Source: Stentor coeruleus (Eukaryota; Ciliophora; Heterotrichea; Heterotrichida; Stentoridae). Taken from it: a stretch of DNA of 34,604 bases. The translations under genes were made by a program, and so were the position numbers. The stretch lies in assembly GCA_001970955.1 (NCBI GenBank), contig MPUH01000795.1, positions 1-34,604 on the forward strand. The letters run 5' to 3'. Position 1 is the first letter of the stretch. Every line of letters starts with the position of its first letter. This document shows positions 1 to 9,276 of this stretch, piece by piece. A model generated the notes under the pieces. It was not told where the DNA came from, did not search any database, and worked only from the letters and a program-made list of their open reading frames with translations.

Positions 1-37
1 CCCTAACACCCTGAGTACTAACACCCTAACACCCTAG
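1..37. repeat. Telomeric repeats (CCCTAACA type), chromosome end
   Basis: The first 37 bases hold perfect CCCTAACA units followed by CCCTAG, with one degenerate stretch (CCCTGAGTACTAACA) between them. The C-rich strand reads 5' to 3' inward, as expected at the left end of a linear chromosome. The 8-base unit is the one known from heterotrich ciliates such as Stentor and Blepharisma. The tract is short and partly degenerate, which may be trimming, read error or true subtelomeric variation. Confidence 0.85.
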
Positions 38-600
38 TCTATTAAACCTTGATCCCAAGCTATCTAATTTTTTATTGTAAATGCGATAATTCTAATTAAA
101 TTCAAGAAAACTTGATTTTATATAAAATGTATATTATATGTTTTTTATAGCAATTCGCACGTAATATATGAAGATAAATGAAGTTCAATTTTATAGCCTT
201 CATTAGGATATACTAATGATAAACTTCATAATTTTTGGTGTTATAAATTAAAGTATAACAAAATGATTATTACTTTCAATTAAAATCATGTATAATTTTT
301 GGATAACTTTTATTTAATTAAATTAAAAATTTATTCAACAACCTGTAGCAAAAATGTTGCATGTGTCATTTCTTTATTGCTTTCATAAACTATTTTATCA
401 AATTATTTATAGGAAAAGCTCTATTAAAAAAAGTATACAACCAATACAACGATCTCATTTAATTTTATGAATTCATAAAACAATTGCTTGAATAATGTAT
501 TTCTTCTAACTAGTAATAAATTTTAAAGAAAATAAATTAAACTGCAACATATTTTTTAAAAAATCTTTTTATCCTAAAGCTTATTAACAACATTGTATAA
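38..600. other. Gene-free subtelomeric spacer
   Basis: A+T-rich sequence between the telomere and the first gene. I see no ORF with coding character, no tRNA-like structure and no tandem repeat. It presumably includes the promoter and 5' UTR of the DENN gene that starts at 601. Confidence 0.6.
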
Positions 601-2478
601 ATGGATTTAGAAACTAAATATTCGACTCTAAAGCAAAAATATAAAAAACTCAAAAAAGAACATAAAAAGCTCCAAAGTGCCTATGATTCTTTACTCTCAA
701 CCAGTCAGCATGATAAAGGCCTTATTGAAAGCTTGAAGACTGATCTTGATAAATGTGATTTCCCAAATTTCGAGTCTTTACAGAACTCAATAACTTCTTC
801 ACCAGTACCCAAGCCAAGCGTTTTACTAGCATCTTATCCATCAGACCTACTTCAAAACACTCCCAAACTAGGTTTTTCTGCTTACAACTTCTTAAAGCAA
901 GTCGAGAGTTTTAAATCAGAGTCAGTATCGATCTCAGCATCCAGCAATTCAAAAATGCTGCCAAGCAACCGTCCCAGTTCTCTAACGAAAAACGAACAAA
1001 TCTATTTACTCTCTCCAAAGCCTAAGAAAAAAAGCCTAAATTCCCCTATAATCAGGTCTCCAAATATGAGCTCAGGAAAAACTCCTCAGGCCAATCCAGA
1101 CCAAAGCTTAAACATAGAACAAGGACTGGCGTATAATTACCAGGGTTTCTTTGTTATTGGTCTTGGAAAAGATAAAAATCAAATTATTTCAAATAAAGTT
1201 CGAATACTTTTTTCACATATTTTAGATACTGCTTCTATATCTCAAGCTATTATTGATGTTATTCCTGATTTATGCTTTCCTCTTGGTGCTGAGGCTAGGA
1301 AACTTAAACTTTCAGGCTCAGCTTCAGATTTGAATGGGGTTTTGTATAGCCAGGTGCCAAGCAAAAGAAATCATTCTTGCTTTCTTTTTACGTTAAGGGC
1401 TGAAGAAGCAGTTGGAGATCCTCCTCACCATGACTTGCCTAATACAGAACAGGAAATTTTGTATTTTGTTTGTATAAGAATCGATGATTTATGTGTGGAT
1501 CGCAATGGTATGGAATGGGTAGTTCCTAAAGTCTATGCTTTAGCTAGTTATGTGCCAGCGATTGATTTGCATTACGATTTTTTGAGAAGCCTTTTGCTGA
1601 TTAAAAGACTTTTTAGGACAAATATGATCGCTTCTGAGGATTCAGGAGGACTGGCAGGATTAGTTGAAAATGAGTGTTGTAAAGATGAAGTTAATCAACT
1701 TGAAGCTTTTGCTAGAAGTGAGTCTATATGCCCTAATCTACATTTAGAATTCGGTGTTGCCCAAATCGAGCCAATCATATACAAATGTCCCAGTGACCTT
1801 TCTGGAGTAGATCTAGTCTGGTTATGTCTACCTCTTTTCAGCTCCCTGCGGTTTTACGATTTTTTCTGGTTACTTCTCGCTATATTACAAGAAAAATCAG
1901 TTGTATTTGTTTCAAGCAACCTTAGTGTGCTTAGCTCTTGTGTACTTGGTATGGTTAGCCTTCTTCGCCCTTTCAAATGGCCTAACTTAATGGTCCCTAT
2001 TGTCCCTAATTCTCTAAGAGAAGTCCTTGATGCGCCAATTCCACTTATAGCTGGAATCCCTACAGTTTCTAATTCTGAAAGGCAGAATTATACTAGTGTT
2101 ATTTGGGTATTACTTGATGAACATAACGCTTCTCGTAAAGTGCAAGGGTCAAAAGATATTGTCCAAGATGTGGCTGAACCTGAAGTTCCACAGCTTAGAC
2201 GCAATCTTTTTGAGTTTTATAAAGTTTTTGAAGGTGATGGGTTTAGGTATACTGGAAGCGCTGAAGAAAGAGAAAATTGCCATAAAATATCTGGAGAATT
2301 GAAGAAGTATTTTCAAAAAATTATTGAAGCTTTTAGAGGAGTCACGATTAATAACAATGATCTTACTAATGTTCTGGTAAGTAAGTTCCCGATTTATGAT
2401 CATAAGTTTATTAGGGCCTTTGCTCAGACATTGATATTTCAAAACAAGCTTTCTGATATTAGCGATATTATACGGTAA
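601..2478 (+). CDS. DENN-domain protein (probable Rab guanine-nucleotide exchange factor)
   Basis: A 625-residue protein. Residues 1-60 are a Lys/Glu-rich coiled coil, followed by a Ser/Pro-rich linker to about 170. A tripartite DENN module follows: uDENN-like strands from about 180 (GFFVIGLG, then FSHI and LCFPLG), core cDENN at about 404-495 (VDLVWLCLPLF, EKSVVFVSSNLSVLS, PNLMVPIVP, LIAGIP), and dDENN near the C-terminus (KFPIYDHKFIRAFAQTLIF). DENN modules exchange GDP for GTP on Rab GTPases, so a role in membrane traffic is inferred; the Rab partner cannot be told. The ATG at 601 follows an A+T-rich leader and gives the full coiled coil. It is the telomere-proximal gene. Subfamily is not assignable by eye. 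Confidence 0.85.
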   Translation: MDLETKYSTLKQKYKKLKKEHKKLQSAYDSLLSTSQHDKGLIESLKTDLDKCDFPNFESLQNSITSSPVPKPSVLLASYPSDLLQNTPKLGFSAYNFLKQVESFKSESVSISASSNSKMLPSNRPSSLTKNEQIYLLSPKPKKKSLNSPIIRSPNMSSGKTPQANPDQSLNIEQGLAYNYQGFFVIGLGKDKNQIISNKVRILFSHILDTASISQAIIDVIPDLCFPLGAEARKLKLSGSASDLNGVLYSQVPSKRNHSCFLFTLRAEEAVGDPPHHDLPNTEQEILYFVCIRIDDLCVDRNGMEWVVPKVYALASYVPAIDLHYDFLRSLLLIKRLFRTNMIASEDSGGLAGLVENECCKDEVNQLEAFARSESICPNLHLEFGVAQIEPIIYKCPSDLSGVDLVWLCLPLFSSLRFYDFFWLLLAILQEKSVVFVSSNLSVLSSCVLGMVSLLRPFKWPNLMVPIVPNSLREVLDAPIPLIAGIPTVSNSERQNYTSVIWVLLDEHNASRKVQGSKDIVQDVAEPEVPQLRRNLFEFYKVFEGDGFRYTGSAEERENCHKISGELKKYFQKIIEAFRGVTINNNDLTNVLVSKFPIYDHKFIRAFAQTLIFQNKLSDISDIIR

Positions 2479-2582
2479 TATTTTAAACTATGTGATAAAT
2501 AATATGATAGGAGAATGGGTTTGTGAGACAAATACATTAGAAAAATTTAATTAGGGAGAAACCGTAAAATGCTATTATAATT

Positions 2583-3086
2583 ATGCGAGCAAAAAATTCT
2601 TTAAAAAAATCAAACTCTCATGTTCCTGAAATTTTTAGTACGTTTAACTCATCAAGCAACACTTCACAGCAAAGGCGAAGACAAATAGAAGGGACAAAAA
2701 AACAGCAAATAGTGAATTTAAAACTTGAAATTCAAACTGCTACTCAAAATGTTCTAAATAATCTTCTAAAGCCTAGTGAACTTATAAAAAATCCTCAAAT
2801 TAAAGATTATAAAGAAAAGATTGAGAGGAAGCCAATAAACCCAAGATTTGGTGACATTAGCAATATTTCAATAGATCGTGAATCGCCAGTTGATAAGAGT
2901 TTGTGTGAAATTGATAGAATGCTAGGATCTCCAATGCATAAGCGAGATTTATCAAGCTTTGTTCAAGCAAGCATTAAATATGGAGTTCGTGTTCCTAAGT
3001 CGATTGCAGCATCACCTAAAAAAATTGTTAGACGTTATAGTGAAAAAAAATCATCTTCAAGCAGAGATTCACATAGGAATAAATAA
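2583..3086 (+). CDS. Small basic protein of unknown function
   Basis: A 167-residue protein starting about 100 bases after the DENN gene on the same strand. It is rich in Lys, Ser, Asn and Gln, with no membrane segment or signal peptide. A helical, Gln-rich stretch (residues 35-65) is followed by a low-complexity, probably disordered tail ending in a Ser/Arg/Lys cluster (EKKSSSSRDSHRNK). Repeated SP sites would suit proline-directed phosphorylation. Composition and codon use resemble the neighbouring genes, which supports a real gene. I recognise no family. Confidence 0.6.
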   Translation: MRAKNSLKKSNSHVPEIFSTFNSSSNTSQQRRRQIEGTKKQQIVNLKLEIQTATQNVLNNLLKPSELIKNPQIKDYKEKIERKPINPRFGDISNISIDRESPVDKSLCEIDRMLGSPMHKRDLSSFVQASIKYGVRVPKSIAASPKKIVRRYSEKKSSSSRDSHRNK

Positions 3087-3408
3087 TGTTCCATTCTTGT
3101 AAAAGAGTAAAACAATAAAATTGATAATATATTTAGACAAACCATATCAAAATGCTCATTAAAATTAACTCCATAATTTACTATCCAACTTTTGAGCTGA
3201 TCAAGCTAATTTTATGCCAAACTCTTCTCAACCATTTTAATCAATTTCGTCACTTTCTTAACCTAATTTATTTATCCATAAAAAATTATCAATAAATCTA
3301 ATTATCCTTACTTCAATCAACCAATGGTTTTTATCATAAAATTTTAGCATATATACCATTATTCTAAGCTTAATCCACATTTTAACCTAATTATAATAAT
3401 TTCTTCTA
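3087..3408. other. Intergenic spacer, nothing recognised
   Basis: A+T-rich spacer between two plus-strand genes. The plus strand is pyrimidine-rich just before the next start codon. No ORF or RNA gene is evident. Confidence 0.5.
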
Positions 3409-3765
3409 ATGAATCTGTTTGAAAAATATGGTGGTGCTAGTTTCTGGAGCGAGTTCCTCAATAGTGTTTATACGAGTTTAACAGCTTCTGAATTAACAAG
3501 ACATCACTTCAGAAATAAAAACATCTCTCATATAAAAGAAATGCTTCTTGGCCTTCTTGAAGTGACTCTTGTTTCTTACAGCCATATTTCAGAAGAATCT
3601 ATGAAAAAGTCTCATGAAACTTTGGATATTACTAGTGAAGAGTTTGATGAATGGATATCGATATATAGGCAAGCTTTAAGAGAAAATAAAATAGCTGATC
3701 AAGATGTTATGTATATTATAAATATCCTATCAAGCTACAAGGGCGTCATTGTCATGGATAACTAG
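3409..3765 (+). CDS. Truncated haemoglobin (2-on-2 globin)
   Basis: A 118-residue protein with the pattern of truncated haemoglobins. It opens LFEKYGG, matching the family's L(Y/F)E+LGG start. Next come a B helix with Tyr21 (B10 position; F..SVYTSL), Phe34 at the CD1 position, and an E helix (HIKEMLLGLLE). His69 in MKKSHETLDIT is the expected proximal F8 haem ligand, matching the family's (R/K)..H..L.IT signature. It is followed by the G/H helices (EEFDEWISIYRQAL, DVMYIINILSSYKGVIV). Length fits the family. Truncated globins bind O2 or NO; ciliates such as Paramecium and Tetrahymena have them. The usual glycine-rich EF loop is poorly conserved. Haem binding and function are inferred. Confidence 0.75.
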   Translation: MNLFEKYGGASFWSEFLNSVYTSLTASELTRHHFRNKNISHIKEMLLGLLEVTLVSYSHISEESMKKSHETLDITSEEFDEWISIYRQALRENKIADQDVMYIINILSSYKGVIVMDN

Positions 3766-4351
3766 GATTTTAAGTTATGATTTTAGGTTAATTATATGAG
3801 CTGGTAAAATATACATTATATTAGAACTTAGTTTAGGAATATGTATTATTATTGAATAGCTTTGGAATAGGGAGATGCTGAGAAAAGGTAAAAATTTGCA
3901 GTTTTGGGTTGATAAGGTGGATAAAATATAGAAAATGCTTGAATATTTTTAAATTCAATGTAGGAATAAATTTTCTATAGGACAGTTTTTAATCATAAAC
4001 TGTTTTTAGTGATGATAGCAGTATCCTTTTTAGATTTTCGAATATCAAACCTCATTGCTTACAGAATATTTTAAATATCGGGAATTATAAAGCCTATACT
4101 CAGACCTATTATTATAAAAATATAAATATCAAAGGGTTATTTTCTTAATACCTAGATTCAATATTTCCCAATTAAACAAACTAACAGCATTAAATTTAAT
4201 TTAGCCTCAGAATGAAAATATTAAATGACCCTAAAGCAGTAATATTTTGAACAAATCATAGCATTATATCAAACCTATACTTATAAAAAATATCTTATTA
4301 TAATATTAAAATACAAGCTCCCATTCGATCTAATCAGATTATCTAATAAAT
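3766..4351. other. Intergenic spacer, nothing recognised
   Basis: About 590 bases of A+T-rich sequence. One very short ORF (about 18 codons, starting near 3874) is not convincing. No RNA gene or repeat seen. Confidence 0.5.
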
Positions 4352-4666
4352 ATGAAAACTATTCCTACTGAAGAACAGGAAAAAACTAACTCCAGAATGG
4401 AGCGTTTTGGCACTGGAATCAGCAAAACTAAACTCCAAGAAAGAGATAAGCGTTTTGGTGTAGGTATTGACAAGGAAAAACTCCATGAACGAGCTGAAAG
4501 ATTCGGCCTTTACGATCCAGAAGTTGAAAACAAAAAGAAAAAAGAACGAATGGAAAGGTTTAAATCAGGGAGCAATGAAGATAAAGCAGCCCAAAGAGCT
4601 GAAAGATTTGGTTTAAATGATGAGAAAAACAAACTCAAACAGCGAATTGAGCGGTTTAAAAAGTAA
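4352..4666 (+). CDS. Tho1/SARNP-like RERFG-repeat protein (mRNA export type)
   Basis: A 104-residue, highly charged protein made almost entirely of a repeat ending in (E/K)RF(G/K). RF occurs at residues 18, 34, 50, 69, 85 and 101, so spacing is 16, 16, 19, 16 and 16. Typical units read RAERFGL and RMERFKSG. This motif is characteristic of the C-terminal part of Tho1 (yeast), SARNP/CIP29 (animals) and MOS11 (plants), where repeated copies bind the DEAD-box mRNA-export helicase Sub2/UAP56/DDX39B. The N-terminal SAP DNA-binding domain of those proteins is absent. A role in binding a UAP56-like helicase is inferred from the motif. It follows directly after an in-frame start with a typical A+T-rich leader. 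Confidence 0.65.
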   Translation: MKTIPTEEQEKTNSRMERFGTGISKTKLQERDKRFGVGIDKEKLHERAERFGLYDPEVENKKKKERMERFKSGSNEDKAAQRAERFGLNDEKNKLKQRIERFKK

Positions 4667-4743
4667 TTAGGAAGATTTTTATTTTTGTTATGCTTTCAAG
4701 ATATTAGGAGAGTATTAGGAAGAATTGTGAGCTTTAAGATGAA

Positions 4744-5220
4744 TTTATATTAAATCTCAGACCTTTTAATAGGCTCTAAATAGTCATATTGGTCTAAGGC
4801 TAGATAATCAGCATTTGAGTCGACACCTTCTGAGCTTCCAGAACTTTCATAATATCTGTTGCTGTTGATTCCTCTTGTGACTTGACTGCAGCATCAATAT
4901 CTTCTTCTATTTCGTCAAAGCCTTCAGAAAAATTATCACTCTTTGATCTTTTTTTTTCCCCTCAATTACTCTAGTCCCGATATTTCTCATCTCAAACTTT
5001 AACTTCTTCTCCATTTTCCTTTATCAATTCATCCTATCAAAGTATCTTGTTTCACTTGCTCTTGAATTACAAATTTAGATTTAAATTTATTGATTGATTT
5101 GAAAAAATCAAAGGTCCTACTTAAGAAAAGATGAACTTATTGTGTTTTTGATAAAAAACATTCAAAGTGTGCAAATCTTCTGATTTTCAAGAAGTTCCTT
5201 AGAAATTCTGCTTCAAGTTA
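4744..5220 (-). pseudogene. Decayed protein-coding gene, family unknown
   Basis: The minus strand shows gene-like translation, but it moves between frames at least four times. Reading from about 5217 down: LEAEFLRNFLKIRRFAHFE, an in-frame TAA, then FDFFKSINKFKSKFVIQEQ, a shift to DELIKENGEEVK, a shift to FEMRNIGTRVIEGKKK, a shift at a run of nine A to SDNFSEGFDEIEED, and a final shift to SSGSSEGVDSNADYLALDQY ending at a TAA near 4750. The shifts are not explained by GT...AG introns of 15-16 nt. The order of coding-like segments and a plausible C-terminus suggest a once intact gene inactivated by indels. The first segment faintly resembles the end of a PX domain, which I do not rely on. An extremely error-prone assembly patch is the alternative. 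Confidence 0.5.
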
Positions 5221-5655
5221 CAGTTTATATCTATAACTACATAGATTTTTTATAAAATCCACCAAAAATAATGAAATCAGTACCAAATTATCAATCTTTT
5301 ACTTCATTAATGAATTCATTTACTGAAATAGTAAGCAAACAATAATCAAACTTGTGAAAGTCATACTAAAAAAATTCCGGTATACAAATGCTATCAATTT
5401 AAAATAATATTTTCCAATAGATGTAATTACATTATTTTTTCTCCCATATTCACTAATGATTAACTCAAATCTATCAAAACAATCATTTTATTAAAGCTTA
5501 AAATCCGCTCAAATTTTATTTCCTTTATTTATAATTTTTTTCTAACTTACTTATAAGAATGTGCATATCAATAATTTTCATGAATTATATGCTTAAAATC
5601 CTCCTCTTTCATCAATCTTTCCATTTATAAATCAAACTCATTCATTATATATTTA
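5221..5655. other. Intergenic spacer
   Basis: A+T-rich sequence. The minus strand between about 5221 and 5330 may hold more of the decayed gene's 5' part, in more than one frame. The rest precedes the start of the gene at 5656 and shows nothing recognisable. Confidence 0.4.
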
Positions 5656-7329
5656 ATGAACAAATATTCAATACTAAAAAGCAATTTTTTGCAAGATCTA
5701 AGCACCGATGACTATTTTCGATCATTTGAAGCATCTCGAGCATTAAGCCCAGTTGTAAGCATAAGTCCATTTACAATCAATGAGAACCATCAATGGTCTA
5801 GAACCTCACTTCTTTTCTCTGCATCTGAAGAAATGTTTAAATTTCCTGAAGTCCAAAAATTATCTATGCCAACACATAGAGATTTCAATAACTTACTAAG
5901 CAAATTAGAGTTAATAACTTCAACAAAAAGCACATTAAACAAAGATAGTATCCTTAGTGAGAATGATCAGCTAGAATGCATTATCGAAGAAGGATCATAC
6001 TTTTATATAAAAATACCAGTTAAGTCCAAACGTAGTCCTTTAAGGGTTTTTGTTAAGAAAGCACATGGAAAAGTTATGATATACTTATCCGTTTTCAACC
6101 AAAAACCGAGCATGACTAATTATGAGCAGGCTTACAGTAGTGACATTTTTGAGTTCAGGAGTTTGGAGCCTATTTTTAGACATGAATATGTGTATTTGGG
6201 AATTAGAGCTTTGGTTCATTCAAAAATTAGTGTAAGTGTAATCTTCGGCAAAAATCGTACACAGGCTATTTTTGAAAAAAGGTTTAGGAAAAAAGATACT
6301 TTGCCTAATGACGACATTGATTTAGATCAGCAACAAAAAATTTTGATCAAGAAAAAAGACTTAAGGAAAAAGAATTTCATCGAGCTTAATTTCCATAGAA
6401 GAATGCTATCCCCTAAAGAATTATCACAAAAGCACCAAGAATGGAATACTAAAAGAGAATTAGCCATATCTAAAAAAAAAAACAATCTCGAAGAAAAAAA
6501 AAGCAGAGCTTTAGCTTTTGTCAATAGAAAGCAAATCCGCACAGCTCAACAAGAACTTGAAAAGGAAAAAATCCAATACGAAATCATCCGTCAAAGACAA
6601 ACAAAATTCTTGCTTACTATAATTTATATCCAAAAAGTTGCAAATAGACTGAACCAAATCCGCTACACTAAACGCCAAGAAATATCAAAAAAAATCACAA
6701 TGAATGTTAGAGCTAGATCATTACAAAGGGCTTATAGACGAACCACTAAATTATTAACGTTAACCCAAATTATTGGGATCAGGGGCTTAAAACTTATTAC
6801 TTTTTATCACAAGTCCATGCGTAATCTAATGAAAGAATCAGTTTTAAAAATGTTAATAAAAGTTATAGGAAACAGGGCAAAAAGGTATTTGCCTATAAGC
6901 AAGTTCACAGATTATTTTAAAAAAATTATTAAAATCCAAAACACATTTAGAAGATATCTTGTGGTAAAAGGTAATAGGTTTAGAAAATTGATTTTGTTTT
7001 GGGACGAGTGTAAATCTTTTGAAGTCCGAAGGTCTATTAGGAAAAAAAGTTTGATTCATCAGCTAAATGTATCATTATATCAGAGACAAATGGTATTACA
7101 AAAGCATTATAGAGAATGTGTGGAAAAATGCTATAATAAGATTAGAGAAGCACCAAAGTCAATTTTTATATCGGAGGTTAATAGTGAGAAACTTATGAAG
7201 AGGAAAAGAATAATATTTGAATTCATGCCGACAGTGCAAGGGATAAAAAAAATGATGGAAGAAGCACATTCAATATCTGAAAGGGGGCAGAAAAATGATA
7301 TCACAAACCCAGTGAGCAATAGTAAGTAA
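5656..7329 (+). CDS. IQ-motif / coiled-coil protein of unknown function
   Basis: A 557-residue, strongly basic protein. Residues 104-205 look like a beta-sandwich domain (alternating hydrophobic strands, SYFYIKIPV, KVMIYLSVF, YVYLGIRALV, KISVSVIFG), reminiscent of pre-peptidase C-terminal-like folds, but this is only a resemblance. Residues 220-330 are a Lys/Glu coiled coil. IQ-like helices follow: SLQRAYRRT near 354 and IIKIQNTFRRYLVV near 427, the latter fitting the IQxxxRxxxx core and suggesting calmodulin or centrin binding. A cytoskeletal or ciliary role would fit but is inference. It converges on the transporter gene, with only 62 bases between the two stop codons. Confidence 0.7.
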   Translation: MNKYSILKSNFLQDLSTDDYFRSFEASRALSPVVSISPFTINENHQWSRTSLLFSASEEMFKFPEVQKLSMPTHRDFNNLLSKLELITSTKSTLNKDSILSENDQLECIIEEGSYFYIKIPVKSKRSPLRVFVKKAHGKVMIYLSVFNQKPSMTNYEQAYSSDIFEFRSLEPIFRHEYVYLGIRALVHSKISVSVIFGKNRTQAIFEKRFRKKDTLPNDDIDLDQQQKILIKKKDLRKKNFIELNFHRRMLSPKELSQKHQEWNTKRELAISKKKNNLEEKKSRALAFVNRKQIRTAQQELEKEKIQYEIIRQRQTKFLLTIIYIQKVANRLNQIRYTKRQEISKKITMNVRARSLQRAYRRTTKLLTLTQIIGIRGLKLITFYHKSMRNLMKESVLKMLIKVIGNRAKRYLPISKFTDYFKKIIKIQNTFRRYLVVKGNRFRKLILFWDECKSFEVRRSIRKKSLIHQLNVSLYQRQMVLQKHYRECVEKCYNKIREAPKSIFISEVNSEKLMKRKRIIFEFMPTVQGIKKMMEEAHSISERGQKNDITNPVSNSK

Positions 7330-7391
7330 TTGAAAAGGTAGTTTTAACTAAGTGAACAAAATTTATCATAATGATTTCTATACTAATCTAA

Positions 7392-8699
7392 TTATTTGAC
7401 CTCACTATATACGTCAATTGCTAAACTTGTAAATCCAACCAAAGCTAAGATCCAACTTAAAGCAAGTACCGCAATATTATTCCAATGTGTTAAAGGTTTT
7501 TCAGAAGACTTTACATACATTAATCCAGGAATTATCAAAGCCATTATCCCTCCACAAAAGCCTCCAAGGAAATGGAAGACAATTTCGACATTAGGATAAA
7601 AAATCGCAATAATAAGAGTTGATCCTATTATAAAAAATGTAATTCCATAATGCATCAAATTGCTTGCCTTCCCTTCAACCTTAAAAAACAATTTTTGTAT
7701 ACTAACCCTGCATGGGTTTAAGTTAATAGGAATTGCAATACTCATTGTAAATGTTATCATAATTCGGCATATTACCATTGCTGCATCATTTGATATATTT
7801 GATGGAGCTTTTCTGAGGATTATAAGATGTGGCGTATTGTGTAAACATGAAAGATAGCCGAATAATGATATAAGGCAAAAGAGAGTGCACATTATTCCTA
7901 CAGATCGCCCAGTGACTTTTTTCATACGAAGTATTGAAGGGTTTTCAAGTTCACTTTGGATTCTAGTAATATTTTGATGACAGAGATAAGCAAAGAGAGA
8001 TACAGAAAAGGCTGAAAATATTGTAATATCAACGCCTGCGTATTTTACTGTGTCAAAGTTGTTTTCTTCAACAAAAAAGGGAAATTCAATGATTAGAACA
8101 AGCATCACAAATGATATGCAGGTCACATTAAACAGTGCTTTAAATCTTAATGCCCCTAAATTTCTCATAATACCTAAAGGTGTTACCACACACACATTTA
8201 ATGCGATCATTGCGAGAGCTCTTTCAAGTGATCCATGGCCTTCTACTCCAAAACTTGATATAATGATAGGTATGAGTGAGCCTACAATTATATTAAGAGC
8301 AAGTATAATCCCATATCCATTCATTATAATAGCGATTTCTAGTAATACCGCCCACTTGTTTCCAAGAATTTTTCTCGCCACAGAAGGGTAATGATAAATT
8401 TTATGTTTTTCAGCACAACGAGCAACAGTCATTAAACTTAAGTAAATAAGCATACCACAGAAGATTATGATCCCTAAACCTAAAATGACCCCAGCATTCA
8501 AAAGTATATTTGGAGTTGCTAAATAGCCTGCTCCCATTGCTGTTGAAGCTAAGGTAAATACTGAACCTCTGACTGAACCTTGCCCCATGGGTTTGAAAGT
8601 TCTACGGAACCATGTAAGACTAGAAGTAGGGGACATTGCGAATGATCTCATATCCTTATCAAGGACTAGCATAGGTTCGAAAGTGTTTTCAGAAGCCAT
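7392..8699 (-). CDS. Amino acid transporter, AAAP family (SLC32/36/38-like)
   Basis: A 435-residue multi-pass membrane protein with about 11 predicted helices. After a 40-residue cytosolic N-terminus, the first helix carries GSVFTLASTAMGAGYLATP, the family's start with a broken TM1 (small residues and Gly ahead of a Pro). TM2-3 contain GLGIIIFCGMLIYLSL; a charged loop (RCAEKHKIYHYPSVARKILG) follows, as in AAAP permeases. Members couple amino-acid movement to H+ or Na+ at plasma or lysosome-type membranes; substrate and membrane cannot be told. The ATG at 8699 is preceded by in-frame stops (TGATAA), fixing the start. Length fits the family. Confidence 0.85.
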   Translation of the reverse strand: MASENTFEPMLVLDKDMRSFAMSPTSSLTWFRRTFKPMGQGSVRGSVFTLASTAMGAGYLATPNILLNAGVILGLGIIIFCGMLIYLSLMTVARCAEKHKIYHYPSVARKILGNKWAVLLEIAIIMNGYGIILALNIIVGSLIPIIISSFGVEGHGSLERALAMIALNVCVVTPLGIMRNLGALRFKALFNVTCISFVMLVLIIEFPFFVEENNFDTVKYAGVDITIFSAFSVSLFAYLCHQNITRIQSELENPSILRMKKVTGRSVGIMCTLFCLISLFGYLSCLHNTPHLIILRKAPSNISNDAAMVICRIMITFTMSIAIPINLNPCRVSIQKLFFKVEGKASNLMHYGITFFIIGSTLIIAIFYPNVEIVFHFLGGFCGGIMALIIPGLMYVKSSEKPLTHWNNIAVLALSWILALVGFTSLAIDVYSEVK

Positions 8700-9276
8700 T
8701 TATCACAACAGGTCCTGCATGCAACAAATATGGATTGATAATAGAATAGAGAATGTGGTTGAGAATAAAATATTTTTAGGATATGCCAGAGAAATCTCTA
8801 TGTAGATATTTTATTTGATTGCAATAATCAAGGATTATTAAATGAATTTTCATACAGAAGGAAGTTGAAAGATAGGGATATTATAAAACAGGAAAAGTGA
8901 ATTATTTATAATATAAAAGATTATCTATAAATATTTAGTTGATATTTATACGAAAAGCTACAAATTTTATGTTTATTATAGTTCAAATTAAGATATTTAT
9001 TTAATTATAAAGCCTGAGGTTAAATAATATATGCAATAAAAATAAGGAAGAAAATATGAAATAAACAATTGTTTATAAGAAAGCAATTACTAGTATGATA
9101 GCTATTTTCATATCTTAAATCGGTATTTGAATAATTTCTTTTATTTATATATATGTATAATAATCAATAATTTTTTATAGATGTTTCTTTAATATAAATT
9201 CTATGCATCTTTAAACCATAAACTAAATTCCCTTACAAGTTCTTACTCTGAGTTTAAAAATGAATAATTCTACTTA
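8700..9276. other. Spacer between two minus-strand genes
   Basis: A+T-rich, about 580 bases. It holds the 3' region of nothing on the plus strand, and the promoter side of the AAAP transporter with the downstream side of the ABC transporter. A plus-strand 28-codon ORF near 8719 is too short to call. No RNA gene seen. Confidence 0.5.
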
